The notes under the pieces were generated by a model. It was not told the origin of the DNA, searched no databases, and saw only the letters and a program-made list of their open reading frames with translations. From contig JABWAY010000081.1 in assembly GCA_013360825.1 (NCBI GenBank), positions 1-13,527 on the forward strand: 13,527 nucleotides of DNA, in the 5' to 3' direction. Every line of letters begins with the position of its first letter. Within the stretch, counting starts at the first letter, position 1. Position numbers and translations under genes: made by a program. The DNA is from Candidatus Brocadiia bacterium. Lineage in GTDB: Bacteria > Planctomycetota > MHYJ01 > WSZJ01. Below, one piece after another: positions 1-6,833 of the stretch.

Positions 1-985
1 AGCGCTCGCCGCCGCCTCCGCGGGCCGCGTGGCCACGGTCCTCACGTGCCGCGTGGACGACCCCTCCGGCTACGGCCGCATCGTCCGCCGGCCGGACGGC
101 GACCTCGAGCGGATCGTCGAGCACCGCGACGCCACCCCGGAGCAGCGCGCCATTCTCGAGGTCAACTCGGGGGGGTACTGTTTCGAAGCGCCGGCCGTGT
201 TTGACGCGGTGCGTCAACTCAAGCCGGACAATTCCCAGGGGGAGTACTACCTCACCGATGTCCTCCCCCTCCTCATGGCCTCCGGCCGGGTCGGCGCCTT
301 CACGGCCCCGGACCCCGCCGAGGTCCTCGGCGTCAACTCCCGCCGCGACCTCGCCGTCGCCGGCGCCCACATGCGCGCCCGCATCCTCGAACGCCACATG
401 GCCGCCGGCGTCACGTTCACCGCTCCCGACCTGACCTGGGTCGAGTGCGGCGTCGACATCGGCGCCGACACCGTCATCGAACCCTTCACCGTCCTCCGCT
501 CGGGCGTCCGGATCGGGCGGCACTGCGAGGTCGGGCCGTTCTGCCAGCTCCGCGCCGGAACCGTCCTCGAGGATCACGCGGAGGTCGGGAACTTCGTGGA
601 GGTCAAGAAGTCGCGCCTCGGGTCGCACTCCAAGGCCAAGCACCTCAGTTACCTCGGCGACGCCACGATCGGCGCCCGCGTGAACATCGGCGCCGGCACC
701 ATCACGGCCAATTACGACGGCGTGAACAAACACCCGACCGTGATCGAGGACGGCGCTTCCACGGGCTCGCACACCGTGCTGGTGGCGCCCTCGACGCTGA
801 AACGGGGAGCGAAGACGGGCGCCGGTGCGGTCGTGACGCGCCGGACCGTGCCGGCGGGGGAGACCTGGGTGGGGGTCCCCGCGAAGGCGCTCGGGAAAGC
901 GCCGGGGAAAGCGTTGACCCCGCCCCGCCGGGGACCGAAACTCAGGCCCCCTGTGAAAAAGAAAAGGAGCGGGCGCGGTGCGTAA
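1..985 (+). CDS. glmU: Bifunctional UDP-GlcNAc pyrophosphorylase / GlcN-1-P acetyltransferase, 3' part
   Basis: This is the carboxy-terminal 327 residues of GlmU, the cytoplasmic enzyme that acetylates glucosamine-1-phosphate and then uridylylates it to UDP-GlcNAc for peptidoglycan and LPS. The frame is open from base 2, so the gene starts upstream; about 130 N-terminal residues, including the nucleotide-binding loop, are missing. A GTG at 29 is internal because homology (ATVLTCRVDDPSGYGRIVR) continues to the window edge. Seen in order: the end of the uridyltransferase domain (EVNSGGYCF, QGEYYLTDVLP), then left-handed beta-helix hexapeptide repeats from about base 440. The acetyltransferase signature KAKHLSYLGD has its catalytic His at 641-643, followed by NIGAGTITANYDG. 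The last 30 or so residues are a basic Pro/Lys tail. The stop overlaps the prs start by 8 bases, so the two genes are translationally coupled. Confidence 0.96.
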   Translation, partial: ALAAASAGRVATVLTCRVDDPSGYGRIVRRPDGDLERIVEHRDATPEQRAILEVNSGGYCFEAPAVFDAVRQLKPDNSQGEYYLTDVLPLLMASGRVGAFTAPDPAEVLGVNSRRDLAVAGAHMRARILERHMAAGVTFTAPDLTWVECGVDIGADTVIEPFTVLRSGVRIGRHCEVGPFCQLRAGTVLEDHAEVGNFVEVKKSRLGSHSKAKHLSYLGDATIGARVNIGAGTITANYDGVNKHPTVIEDGASTGSHTVLVAPSTLKRGAKTGAGAVVTRRTVPAGETWVGVPAKALGKAPGKALTPPRRGPKLRPPVKKKRSGRGA

Positions 986-1919
986 GAAAGAATTCCAGAT
1001 CTTCACAGGCAACTCGAACCGCCGCCTGGCGGAGCGCATCGCGAAATATCTCGAGCTCGAGATGTCGAACGCGGAGGTGAGCCGGTTTCCGGACGGCGAG
1101 ATCGACGTCAAGATCGGGGACGACGTGCGCGGCGCGGACGTCTTTCTGGTGCAGCCGACGAGCCCGCCGGTGAACGAGAATCTGATGGAGCTCCTGATCA
1201 TGATCGACGCGCTCCGGCGCGCGTCGGCGGAGCGGATCACGGCCGTCATCCCCTATTTCGGTTATGCGCGGCAGGACCGCAAGGCCGAGGGTCGGGTGCC
1301 GATCTCGGCGAAGCTCTGCGCGAACCTGATCACGCGTGCGGGCGCGGACCGGGTGATGACCATGGACCTCCATGCGGCGCAGATCCAGGGGTTCTTCGAC
1401 ATCCCGGTGGACCACCTGTACGCGGCGCCGGTGCTGATCGACTATGTGAGGAAGAAGGAACTCCAGAAGCCCTGCGTCCTCTGCTGCGACGTGGGGGGCG
1501 CGAAGATGGCGCGGGCGTATGCCAAGCGGCTGGGGGGCGCGCCGCTGGCGATCATCGACAAGCGGCGGACCGGGCCGAGCGAGACCGAGGTGGCGGAGGT
1601 GATCGGGACGGTCGAGGGGCACGACGTGGTGGTGGTGGACGACATGATCTCCACGGGAACCTCGATCGCGGAGGCGGCGCGCGTCGCGCGAGAACGGGGT
1701 GCGCGGAGCGTCCGGATGGTGGCGACGCACGCGGTCCTCTGCGGGAAGGCGATGGAAAAGATCGAGGCGTCGAAGGTGGAGGAGCTTGTGATCACCGACT
1801 CGGTGCCGATCACGGGCAAGGAGCGGCCGTGGATCAAGACGGTCACGGTGGCGGAGCTTCTGGGGGAGGCGATCCGCCGGATCCACAAGAGCGAGAGCGT
1901 GAGCAGCCTCTTCGTCTGA
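978..1919 (+). CDS. prs: Ribose-phosphate pyrophosphokinase (PRPP synthetase)
   Basis: The 313-residue protein makes PRPP from ribose-5-phosphate and ATP, feeding purine, pyrimidine, NAD, His and Trp synthesis. Length is normal for class I bacterial Prs. Visible signatures are FTGNSNRRLAERIA at the N-terminus, YFGYARQDRK, the catalytic-loop region TMDLHAAQIQGFFD (His132) and the PRPP-binding loop VVVDDMISTGTS (Asp221-Asp222). The start is GTG at 978, supported by an AGGAG at 965-969 with 8-base spacing that lies inside the end of glmU. glmU-prs adjacency is a common bacterial arrangement and links UDP-sugar and nucleotide precursor supply. A 163-base gap follows before rplY. I see no convincing terminator there, so read-through into the ribosomal genes is possible. 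Confidence 0.97.
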   Translation: MRKKEFQIFTGNSNRRLAERIAKYLELEMSNAEVSRFPDGEIDVKIGDDVRGADVFLVQPTSPPVNENLMELLIMIDALRRASAERITAVIPYFGYARQDRKAEGRVPISAKLCANLITRAGADRVMTMDLHAAQIQGFFDIPVDHLYAAPVLIDYVRKKELQKPCVLCCDVGGAKMARAYAKRLGGAPLAIIDKRRTGPSETEVAEVIGTVEGHDVVVVDDMISTGTSIAEAARVARERGARSVRMVATHAVLCGKAMEKIEASKVEELVITDSVPITGKERPWIKTVTVAELLGEAIRRIHKSESVSSLFV

Positions 1920-2008
1920 CCGCGCGCCTCCGGAAGTCCTTCAGGATCCAGCGGTTGTGTCATGGTTCCGGCCGCCGGCGACCCGCGCCGCCCCGCCCCT
2001 TTTTCCCA

Positions 2009-2037
2009 TTGCATCCCCCATCCTCCCCCAGTACACT
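2009..2037 (+). promoter_or_regulatory. Candidate sigma-70 promoter for rplY-pth-rpsF-ssb-rpsR-rplI
   Basis: TTGCAT (2009-2014) and TACACT (2032-2037) are separated by 17 bases, the ideal spacing. TACACT matches four of six consensus -10 bases, while the -35 matches only its TTG. It lies in the only sizeable gap of the left cluster, and transcription would start near 2044, giving a leader of about 39 bases before the rplY ATG. It would allow the translation genes to be expressed independently of glmU-prs. Confidence 0.5.
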
Positions 2038-2082
2038 TCTCCGCCCTTTCCCTCAAAGAACAGTCTGACGGAGCCAAGAGAC

Positions 2083-2772
2083 ATGGAAATCCTCGCGCTG
2101 GACGCCGCGCCGCGCCCCAAAGTCGGGACGCGTCAGGCGGAGAAGGACCGCAAGAAGGGCCTGATTCCCGCAGTCGTGTACGGCCACAAGGAGGCCTCGA
2201 CCTCCGTGACCGTCCCCCTCGAGGGGATGCGGAAGATCCTGAAGGCCGGAACCCGGCTGGTGAAGCTGACGCTGGGAGGCAGGCAGGAGCTGACCTACAT
2301 CATCGGGATCGACCATCACCCGATCACGGACGCGATCCTGCACATCGACTTCGGCAGGACATCGATGACGGAGAAGTTGAGCGTGAAGGTGGCGCTCAAG
2401 GTCAAGGGCGTGCCGAAGGTGGTCGTCGCGGGCGAAGGCCAGATGGACGTCCTGATCAGCGAAATCCCGATCCGGTGCCTGCCCGACCGGATCCCGAAGG
2501 AGATCGTGACAGACGTGTCGGCTCTCGAGATCGGGACCGGGGTGAGGCTGAAGGATCTTCACCTGCCCGAGGGGGTCGAAATCGACGGCAATGCGGAACT
2601 CCTGTCGATCACGGTCCACAAGGCGCACGAGGAACTTGTGGCCACGCCGGAGCAGCTCGCGGCGGCGGCGGCGACGGAGCCCGAGGTCCTCACGGCGAAG
2701 AAGGAGGAGGGCGCTGAGGGTGCGGAGGCCGCGGCCGACAAAAAGGGAGGCGGTGAAAAGAAGAAGGAGTAA
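2083..2772 (+). CDS. rplY: 50S ribosomal protein L25, long general-stress (CTC) form
   Basis: A 229-residue bL25 of the two-domain CTC/TL5 type, which binds 5S rRNA in the central protuberance of the large subunit. The frame is open further upstream, to 1957, but that stretch is proline-rich non-homologous sequence; the ATG at 2083 gives the family N-terminus (MEILALDAAPRPKVGTRQAE) and has GGAG at 2070-2073, 9 bases away. The N-terminal 5S-binding beta-barrel shows GLIPAVVYGHKEAS, IGIDHHPITDAILHIDF and so on; the second domain (about residues 95-185) contains PIRCLPDRIPKEI and LHLPEGVEI. The last 40 or so residues form an Ala/Glu/Lys low-complexity tail. That tail's final codons contain the AAGGAG that serves as the Shine-Dalgarno of pth. 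Confidence 0.95.
   Translation: MEILALDAAPRPKVGTRQAEKDRKKGLIPAVVYGHKEASTSVTVPLEGMRKILKAGTRLVKLTLGGRQELTYIIGIDHHPITDAILHIDFGRTSMTEKLSVKVALKVKGVPKVVVAGEGQMDVLISEIPIRCLPDRIPKEIVTDVSALEIGTGVRLKDLHLPEGVEIDGNAELLSITVHKAHEELVATPEQLAAAAATEPEVLTAKKEEGAEGAEAAADKKGGGEKKKE
2764..2769 (+). promoter_or_regulatory. Shine-Dalgarno of pth, embedded in the rplY tail
   Basis: AAGGAG at 2764-2769 is 8 bases before the GTG start of pth and is also the coding sequence for the last Lys-Glu codons of rplY. It fixes the pth start at 2778 and couples the two genes. Confidence 0.75.
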
Positions 2773-2777
2773 CGCCC

Positions 2778-3413
2778 GTGAAAGTGGTCGTCGGCCTGGG
2801 CAATCCGGGGCGGCGCTACGAGCAGACACGGCACAACCTGGGTTTCATGGTGGTCGAGGAGGTCGCACGGCGCTTCGGCGCGTCGGCGACCGGAGCCGCT
2901 CGCGAACAGTTCGAGTCGCTCGTGACCGACGCCACCGTCGGCGGGGAACGGGTCCTTCTGGTCCGCCCGCAGACGTTCATGAACCTCAGTGGCTCCGCCG
3001 TCCAGCCGCTCATGGCGTTCTACAAGATCCCGCCCGCGGACCTGCTGGTCATCTGCGACGACCTCAACCTTCCGACGGGCCGGCTGCGCTTCCGCGCAGA
3101 CGGGTCCGGGGGAGGACATCACGGGCTCGAGGACATCGAACGGCGGCTGGGCACACGGTCGTACGCCCGCCTCCGCATCGGCCTCGGGCTGCCGGCGGGG
3201 TTCGACGTGTCGGCGTTCGTCCTGGGACGATTCAGCCCCGGGGAGACGGCGGCGCTCGAACCGGCCATCCGGACGGCGGCGGACGGCGTGGAGGTCTGGG
3301 TCGGTCAGGGAGTGCAGGCGGCGATGAACCGCTTTAATGCACCCCCGAAACCCCCGGCCGTGGATCCGAAACCAAAAAAGACAGACCCGAAGACAAAAGA
3401 GGAAGACGCATGA
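2778..3413 (+). CDS. pth: Peptidyl-tRNA hydrolase
   Basis: This 211-residue bacterial-type Pth recycles peptidyl-tRNA released prematurely from the ribosome by cleaving the ester bond. GTG start with a good SD. Active-site residues are visible: Asn9 in GLGNPG, catalytic His19 in TRHNLGF, Asn69 in RPQTFMNLSG and Asp94 in ICDDLNLP. The fourth tRNA/peptide-contacting position, normally Asn (E. coli Asn114 in GGHNGL), is His115 here (GGGHHGLEDI). RLRIGLGLP and FVLGRFS are the usual C-terminal motifs. A lysine/proline/acidic tail of about 25 residues (after about 187) exceeds the usual length. The TGA stop overlaps the rpsF ATG by 4 bases, and the purine-rich tail codons hold the rpsF SD. Confidence 0.95.
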   Translation: MKVVVGLGNPGRRYEQTRHNLGFMVVEEVARRFGASATGAAREQFESLVTDATVGGERVLLVRPQTFMNLSGSAVQPLMAFYKIPPADLLVICDDLNLPTGRLRFRADGSGGGHHGLEDIERRLGTRSYARLRIGLGLPAGFDVSAFVLGRFSPGETAALEPAIRTAADGVEVWVGQGVQAAMNRFNAPPKPPAVDPKPKKTDPKTKEEDA

Positions 3414-3754
3414 AAGGGACCTGGGAGACGATGTTCGTGCTGGAGCCGACGCTGGCCGGCAAGGACTGGAACAAGGTTGTCGAGCACGCCCACGGGCTGA
3501 TCACGCGCCACAACGGCGAGGTGGTGCAGTCGACGAAGTGGGGGGACCGGAAGCTGGCGTACGAGATCCGCGGCCACAAGCGCGGGTCGTACCTGCTGGT
3601 GTATTTCACGGGCCCGACGGACTGCGTGAAGAAGATCGACCGCGAGGCCGAGCTTTCGGACATCGTGGTCCGCCACCAGATCCTGGCCGTCGACCGCGTG
3701 CCGCCTCCGGAGGAGGCGCTGCCGCAGCCGCCCGCCGGGACTGAGAAGAAGTAA
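3410..3754 (+). CDS. rpsF: 30S ribosomal protein S6
   Basis: A 114-residue bS6, a small-subunit protein that binds the platform together with S18. The family pattern is clear: WETMFVLEPTL at the N-terminal strand, KWGDRKLAYEIRGHKRGSY in the middle, then the second strand YLLVYFTGP and a short Pro/Lys tail. The ATG overlaps the pth stop (ATGA), and AGAGGA at 3398-3403 supplies the SD. Its partner S18 is encoded two genes downstream, as in the conserved rpsF-ssb-rpsR cluster. Confidence 0.96.
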   Translation: MKGTWETMFVLEPTLAGKDWNKVVEHAHGLITRHNGEVVQSTKWGDRKLAYEIRGHKRGSYLLVYFTGPTDCVKKIDREAELSDIVVRHQILAVDRVPPPEEALPQPPAGTEKK

Positions 3755-3757
3755 GCC

Positions 3758-4279
3758 ATGGCGGGAAGCGTCAACAGGGTGATGCTGCTGGGCCGGCTGA
3801 CCCGGGATCCGGAGCTGCGCTATACGCCGAAAGGCCTGGCGGTGGCGGATCTGGGAGTCGCGCTGAACCGGACCTACACCGATGCGAGCGGTCAGAAGAA
3901 GGACGAGACCACGTTCGTGGACGTGACGGTCTGGCAGCGGACGGCGGAGCTGTGCGCGCAGTATCTCAAGAAAGGCCGGCAGGTGTTCCTGGAGGGACGC
4001 CTGCAGATGGACCAGTGGGACGCGCAGGACGGGACGAAGAAGTCGAAACTGAAGATCGTCGCGGACAGCGTGACCTTCCTGGACGGCGGACAGCGGGGCG
4101 GAGACGCCGAAGGCGGGGAGTCGGAGGGCGGCGGGATGCGCCGCGGAGGCCCGGGGGCCCGTGGCTCCGCGCCCCGCGCTCCCCAGCAGCGTCCGGCACC
4201 GGCCCAGCCTCCGTCCGAGGAACCGCCCCAATTCGAAGAACAACCACCCGAAGGCATGGAGGGGGATCAGCCCTTTTAG
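3758..4279 (+). CDS. ssb: Single-stranded DNA-binding protein
   Basis: A 173-residue SSB that coats ssDNA during replication and repair as a tetramer. The OB fold spans about residues 1-110: SVNRVMLLGRLTRDPELRYT, FVDVTVWQRTAELCAQYLKKGR, VFLEGRLQMDQW. A Gly/Arg then Pro/Gln-rich disordered linker follows. The extreme C-terminus, GMEGDQPF, matches the partner-binding tip (DDDIPF in E. coli) in keeping an acidic approach and terminal Pro-Phe, with fewer acidic residues. It starts 3 bases after the rpsF stop; the SD is weak (GAGAAG), suggesting translation by coupling. Confidence 0.96.
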   Translation: MAGSVNRVMLLGRLTRDPELRYTPKGLAVADLGVALNRTYTDASGQKKDETTFVDVTVWQRTAELCAQYLKKGRQVFLEGRLQMDQWDAQDGTKKSKLKIVADSVTFLDGGQRGGDAEGGESEGGGMRRGGPGARGSAPRAPQQRPAPAQPPSEEPPQFEEQPPEGMEGDQPF

Positions 4280-4282
4280 CTC

Positions 4283-4606
4283 ATGAACAGAACTCCCAGG
4301 GACCGTTCCGACCGTGAATCGCGCCGGCCGAGGGAAGACGCCGAAGTCGAGGGCGAAGAAGGCGGCGACGGCGGCAAGAAGAAGTACCGCAAGTTCCGCA
4401 AAGACAACCGGTGCCGTTTCTGCCGCGAGAAGGGGAAGATGTCGTCGGTGAACTACAAGGACATCCACATCCTTCAGAAGCTGTGCACGGCGCAGGGAAA
4501 ACTTTTCAGCCGGAAGCGCAGCGGCAACTGCGCGCGGCACCAGCGCGCGGTGAAGACGGCGGTGAAGCGTGCGCGCTTCCTCGCCCTTCTGCCGTTCATC
4601 GGGTAA
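4283..4606 (+). CDS. rpsR: 30S ribosomal protein S18, zinc-binding type
   Basis: A 107-residue bS18. The conserved core begins near residue 36 (RKFRKDNRCRFCREKG) and ends with SGNCARHQRAVKTAVKRARFLALLPF. Cys44-x2-Cys47 and Cys83, with His86 and Cys68 close by, show the metal-binding (C+) form of S18 rather than the cysteine-free form. The first 35 residues are a charged Arg/Glu/Gly extension not present in compact S18 proteins. The gene starts 3 bases after ssb, without a strong SD. Confidence 0.96.
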   Translation: MNRTPRDRSDRESRRPREDAEVEGEEGGDGGKKKYRKFRKDNRCRFCREKGKMSSVNYKDIHILQKLCTAQGKLFSRKRSGNCARHQRAVKTAVKRARFLALLPFIG

Positions 4607-4620
4607 GGGAGAATCGGACC

Positions 4621-5322
4621 ATGGCGATCAAAGTTCTGCTCTGGCAGACCATCGACAAGCTGGGGAAGCGCGGGGAGCAGGTCTCCGTGGCGGACGGCTA
4701 CGCGCGGAACTATCTGTTCCCGCGGCGGCTGGCGACACCGGCGACGGAGGGGGCGAGCCGCGAGTTCAAGGCCTCCGCGCGCAAGGCGGAGAAGGTCGAG
4801 CAGTCGATGAAGAAGGAGTACAGCGACGTCGCGCGCCGGGTGGGGGAGACCCAGCTCAGCGTGGAGATGCTCGCGAACAACGAAGGCATCCTGTTCGGCA
4901 GCGTGACGCCGTCCCTGATCTCGGATTCGCTGAAGCGGATCGGCCTGGACGTCGCGGGGAACTACATCCTGATCGAGGCGCCGATCAAGACGCTGGGGCA
5001 GTACACGGTCACGGTGCGGTTCCACCCCGAGGTGCAGTCGAAGCTCAAGCTGTCGGTGGTGCGGAGCGGCGTCGAGCAGGCCGTGGAGGACAAGGACGAG
5101 GAGAACCCGTTCGCGAAGGGAATCTCGGTCGACGAGGCGGAGAAGGGCGACCCGAAGATGCGCGGGAAGCGGCCGAAGAAGCAGAAGGGCGGGGAAGGCG
5201 GGGACAAGAAGGACGGCGCGAAGGGAGAAGGCGCCGCGAAGGGGGATGGGGCGGCGAAGGCTGCCGCGCCCGCGGAGGGAGATGCGAAGAAGAAGGACGA
5301 GGCTCCCGCAAAGGCGAAGTAG
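4621..5322 (+). CDS. rplI: 50S ribosomal protein L9 with a long lysine-rich tail
   Basis: A bL9 of 233 residues, against about 150 for the usual protein. The N-terminal rRNA-binding domain (MAIKVLLWQTIDKLGKRGEQ, DGYARNYLFPRRLA), the connecting helix (about 40-80) and the C-terminal domain (LFGSVTPSLISDSL, IKTLGQYTVTVRFHPEV) are complete to about residue 150. Residues from about 155 are acidic and then Lys/Gly/Ala low complexity, with imperfect repeats of AKGEGA / AKGDGA. The ATG at 4621 is preceded by GGGAG at 4607-4611, right after the rpsR stop. The frame is open upstream to 4411, but that part is an rpsR shadow. An intrinsic terminator closes the operon 28 bases after the stop. Confidence 0.95.
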   Translation: MAIKVLLWQTIDKLGKRGEQVSVADGYARNYLFPRRLATPATEGASREFKASARKAEKVEQSMKKEYSDVARRVGETQLSVEMLANNEGILFGSVTPSLISDSLKRIGLDVAGNYILIEAPIKTLGQYTVTVRFHPEVQSKLKLSVVRSGVEQAVEDKDEENPFAKGISVDEAEKGDPKMRGKRPKKQKGGEGGDKKDGAKGEGAAKGDGAAKAAAPAEGDAKKKDEAPAKAK

Positions 5323-5350
5323 CGGTCCGACGTCGACGCGTTCACACCAG

Positions 5351-5375
5351 GGCCCCGCGAAAGCGGGGCCTTTTT
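5351..5375 (+). terminator. Rho-independent terminator after rplI
   Basis: A perfect 8-bp GC stem, GGCCCCGC (5351-5358) and GCGGGGCC (5363-5370), with a stable GAAA tetraloop, is followed directly by TTTTT (5371-5375). It ends the glmU/rplY-to-rplI transcription unit and separates it from dnaB. Confidence 0.93.
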
Positions 5376-5440
5376 CATGCACCCGCCGGGCGGCGGAGCG
5401 ACTGCGGCTGTTCTTCCTCACCCCCCGGGGGCGCGACCGC

Positions 5441-5446
5441 TACAAT
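5441..5446 (+). promoter_or_regulatory. -10 element of a probable leaderless dnaB promoter
   Basis: TACAAT matches five of six sigma-70 -10 bases, in a GC-rich setting and just downstream of the terminator. Only 9 bases separate it from the dnaB ATG at 5456, so initiation about 7 bases after the hexamer would leave a leader of 0-3 bases. No Shine-Dalgarno is present before the ATG, which agrees with a leaderless mRNA. No good -35 is seen at 16-19 bases. Confidence 0.6.
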
Positions 5447-5455
5447 CACCCCCCC

Positions 5456-6823
5456 ATGGGTGCCGCCGAAGAACGCGTTCCGCCGCAGAATCTCGAAGCC
5501 GAGCAGTGCCTTCTCGGCTCGCTGCTCCTCGACTCCACCGCGATGCACGAGGTCGACCAGAAGGTCGACGGGGCGAGTTTCTACATGAAGCGCCACGGGA
5601 CGCTCTTCACCGCGATCCAGTCGATGACGGACGAGGGGAAGGCGGTCGACGCGGTCCTGCTGCGGGAAGAACTGTCGCGCCAGGGAGTCCTGGAGGAGGT
5701 CGGGGGAGCCGACTACCTGCTGTCGCTGGTGAACCTGGTCCCCTCCGCCTCGAACGCGGAGTACTACGCGGACATCGTGCGGGAGAAGGCTCTTCTGCGC
5801 GGGTTCATCACCGCCGCAGGGGAGATCCTGCGGAAGGCGTACGATCCCGCGGTTTCGAGCGAGGACCTGTCGACCGTGGCGGAGCAGGAGATTTTCCGGA
5901 TCAGCCAGGGGCAGACGTCGACCGCGACGCCGATCCACAAGATCCTGGGGCCGGTGTTCAACCGGATCCTGTCGATCCGCGACCGGAGCAAGCGGATTTC
6001 GGGCGTGCCGACGGGGTACTACCTGCTCGACGACATGATCAGCGGCATGCAGGGGTCGCAGCTGATCGTGGTGGCGGGGCGGCCGTCGATGGGAAAGACA
6101 TCCTTCGCGCTCAACATCTGCGAGCATGTCGCGCTGAAGGAGAACCTGCCGGTCCTGCTGTTCTCGCTGGAAATGCAGGGGCAGCAGGTGGCGCAGAACA
6201 TGATCTGCAGCCATGCCCGGATCGATGCGCATCGGGTGAGGAAGGGGACGGTGACGGAGGACGAGAAGGCGCGGCTGGTGGAGACGGCGACGGGGTTCTC
6301 GAGCGCGCCGATCTACATCGACGACTCGAGCGGCCTGACCGTGAACCAGATCCGGTCGCGCGCGCGCCGGGTGCACATGAAGGAGAAGATGGCGCTGATC
6401 GTGGTGGACTATCTGCAGCTGATCGAGGTGCGGAGCTCCGAGGCGGGAAGCCGGTTCGACAACCGCCAGACCGAAATCAGCTACATCTCGCGCGCGCTGA
6501 AGGCGATGTCGAAGGAGCTGGAGGTTCCGGTCATCGCGCTGTCGCAGCTGAACCGCGAGGTGGAGAAGAGGCAGGACCACCGGCCGATGCTCGCGGACCT
6601 GCGGGAGTCCGGGGCGATCGAGCAGGACGCCGACGTCGTGATGCTGCTGCACCGGCCGGGGTACTACAAGGACGCGAAGAACGACGACGAGACGGACGCG
6701 ATGGTGATCATCGCGAAGCAGCGGAGCGGGCCGGTCGGAGACGTGCCGCTGCGGTGGTTCAAGCAGTGGACGCGCTTCGACAATGCGTCGGTCGTTTCCG
6801 AGGAGCACGCGGTCGAGGCCTGA
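5456..6823 (+). CDS. dnaB: Replicative DNA helicase DnaB
   Basis: A 455-residue hexameric 5'-3' helicase that unwinds DNA at the replication fork and binds primase. The start at 5456 gives the family N-terminus RVPPQNLEAEQCLLGSLLLD; the open frame further upstream crosses the terminator and promoter and is not coding. The N-terminal domain runs to about residue 130 (ADYLLSLVNLVPSASNAEYY). The RecA-like domain has Walker A GRPSMGKT (208-215, Lys214), FSLEMQGQQVAQNM, Walker B LIVVDYLQLIE (Asp318), SRALKAMSKELEVPVIALSQLNREVEKR, and DLRESGAIEQDADVVMLLHRP. The C-terminal Arg-finger/beta-hairpin region is RSGPVGDVPLRWF. Length is typical and no intein is present. DUF2071 follows 10 bases later. Confidence 0.98.
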   Translation: MGAAEERVPPQNLEAEQCLLGSLLLDSTAMHEVDQKVDGASFYMKRHGTLFTAIQSMTDEGKAVDAVLLREELSRQGVLEEVGGADYLLSLVNLVPSASNAEYYADIVREKALLRGFITAAGEILRKAYDPAVSSEDLSTVAEQEIFRISQGQTSTATPIHKILGPVFNRILSIRDRSKRISGVPTGYYLLDDMISGMQGSQLIVVAGRPSMGKTSFALNICEHVALKENLPVLLFSLEMQGQQVAQNMICSHARIDAHRVRKGTVTEDEKARLVETATGFSSAPIYIDDSSGLTVNQIRSRARRVHMKEKMALIVVDYLQLIEVRSSEAGSRFDNRQTEISYISRALKAMSKELEVPVIALSQLNREVEKRQDHRPMLADLRESGAIEQDADVVMLLHRPGYYKDAKNDDETDAMVIIAKQRSGPVGDVPLRWFKQWTRFDNASVVSEEHAVEA

Positions 6824-6833
6824 CGGAGGACGG

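Noticed and set aside
1960..2005. A possible terminator after prs (CCGG-rich hairpins followed by TTTTT at 2000-2004)
   Set aside because: Stems are only 4-5 bp with poor loops, and the best one lies about 20 bases from the T-run.
1957..2082. An upstream extension of rplY by 42 codons
   Set aside because: The added residues are Pro/Ser-rich and not part of L25; the ATG at 2083 has an SD and the candidate promoter lies within the extension.
5185..5300. Tandem repeat array in the 3' end of rplI
   Set aside because: The repeats are imperfect and follow from Lys/Gly/Ala codons in a low-complexity tail; no exact unit recurs.
5246..5455. An upstream extension of dnaB by 70 codons
   Set aside because: It would cross the rplI end, the intrinsic terminator and the TACAAT element, and the extra residues do not resemble DnaB.
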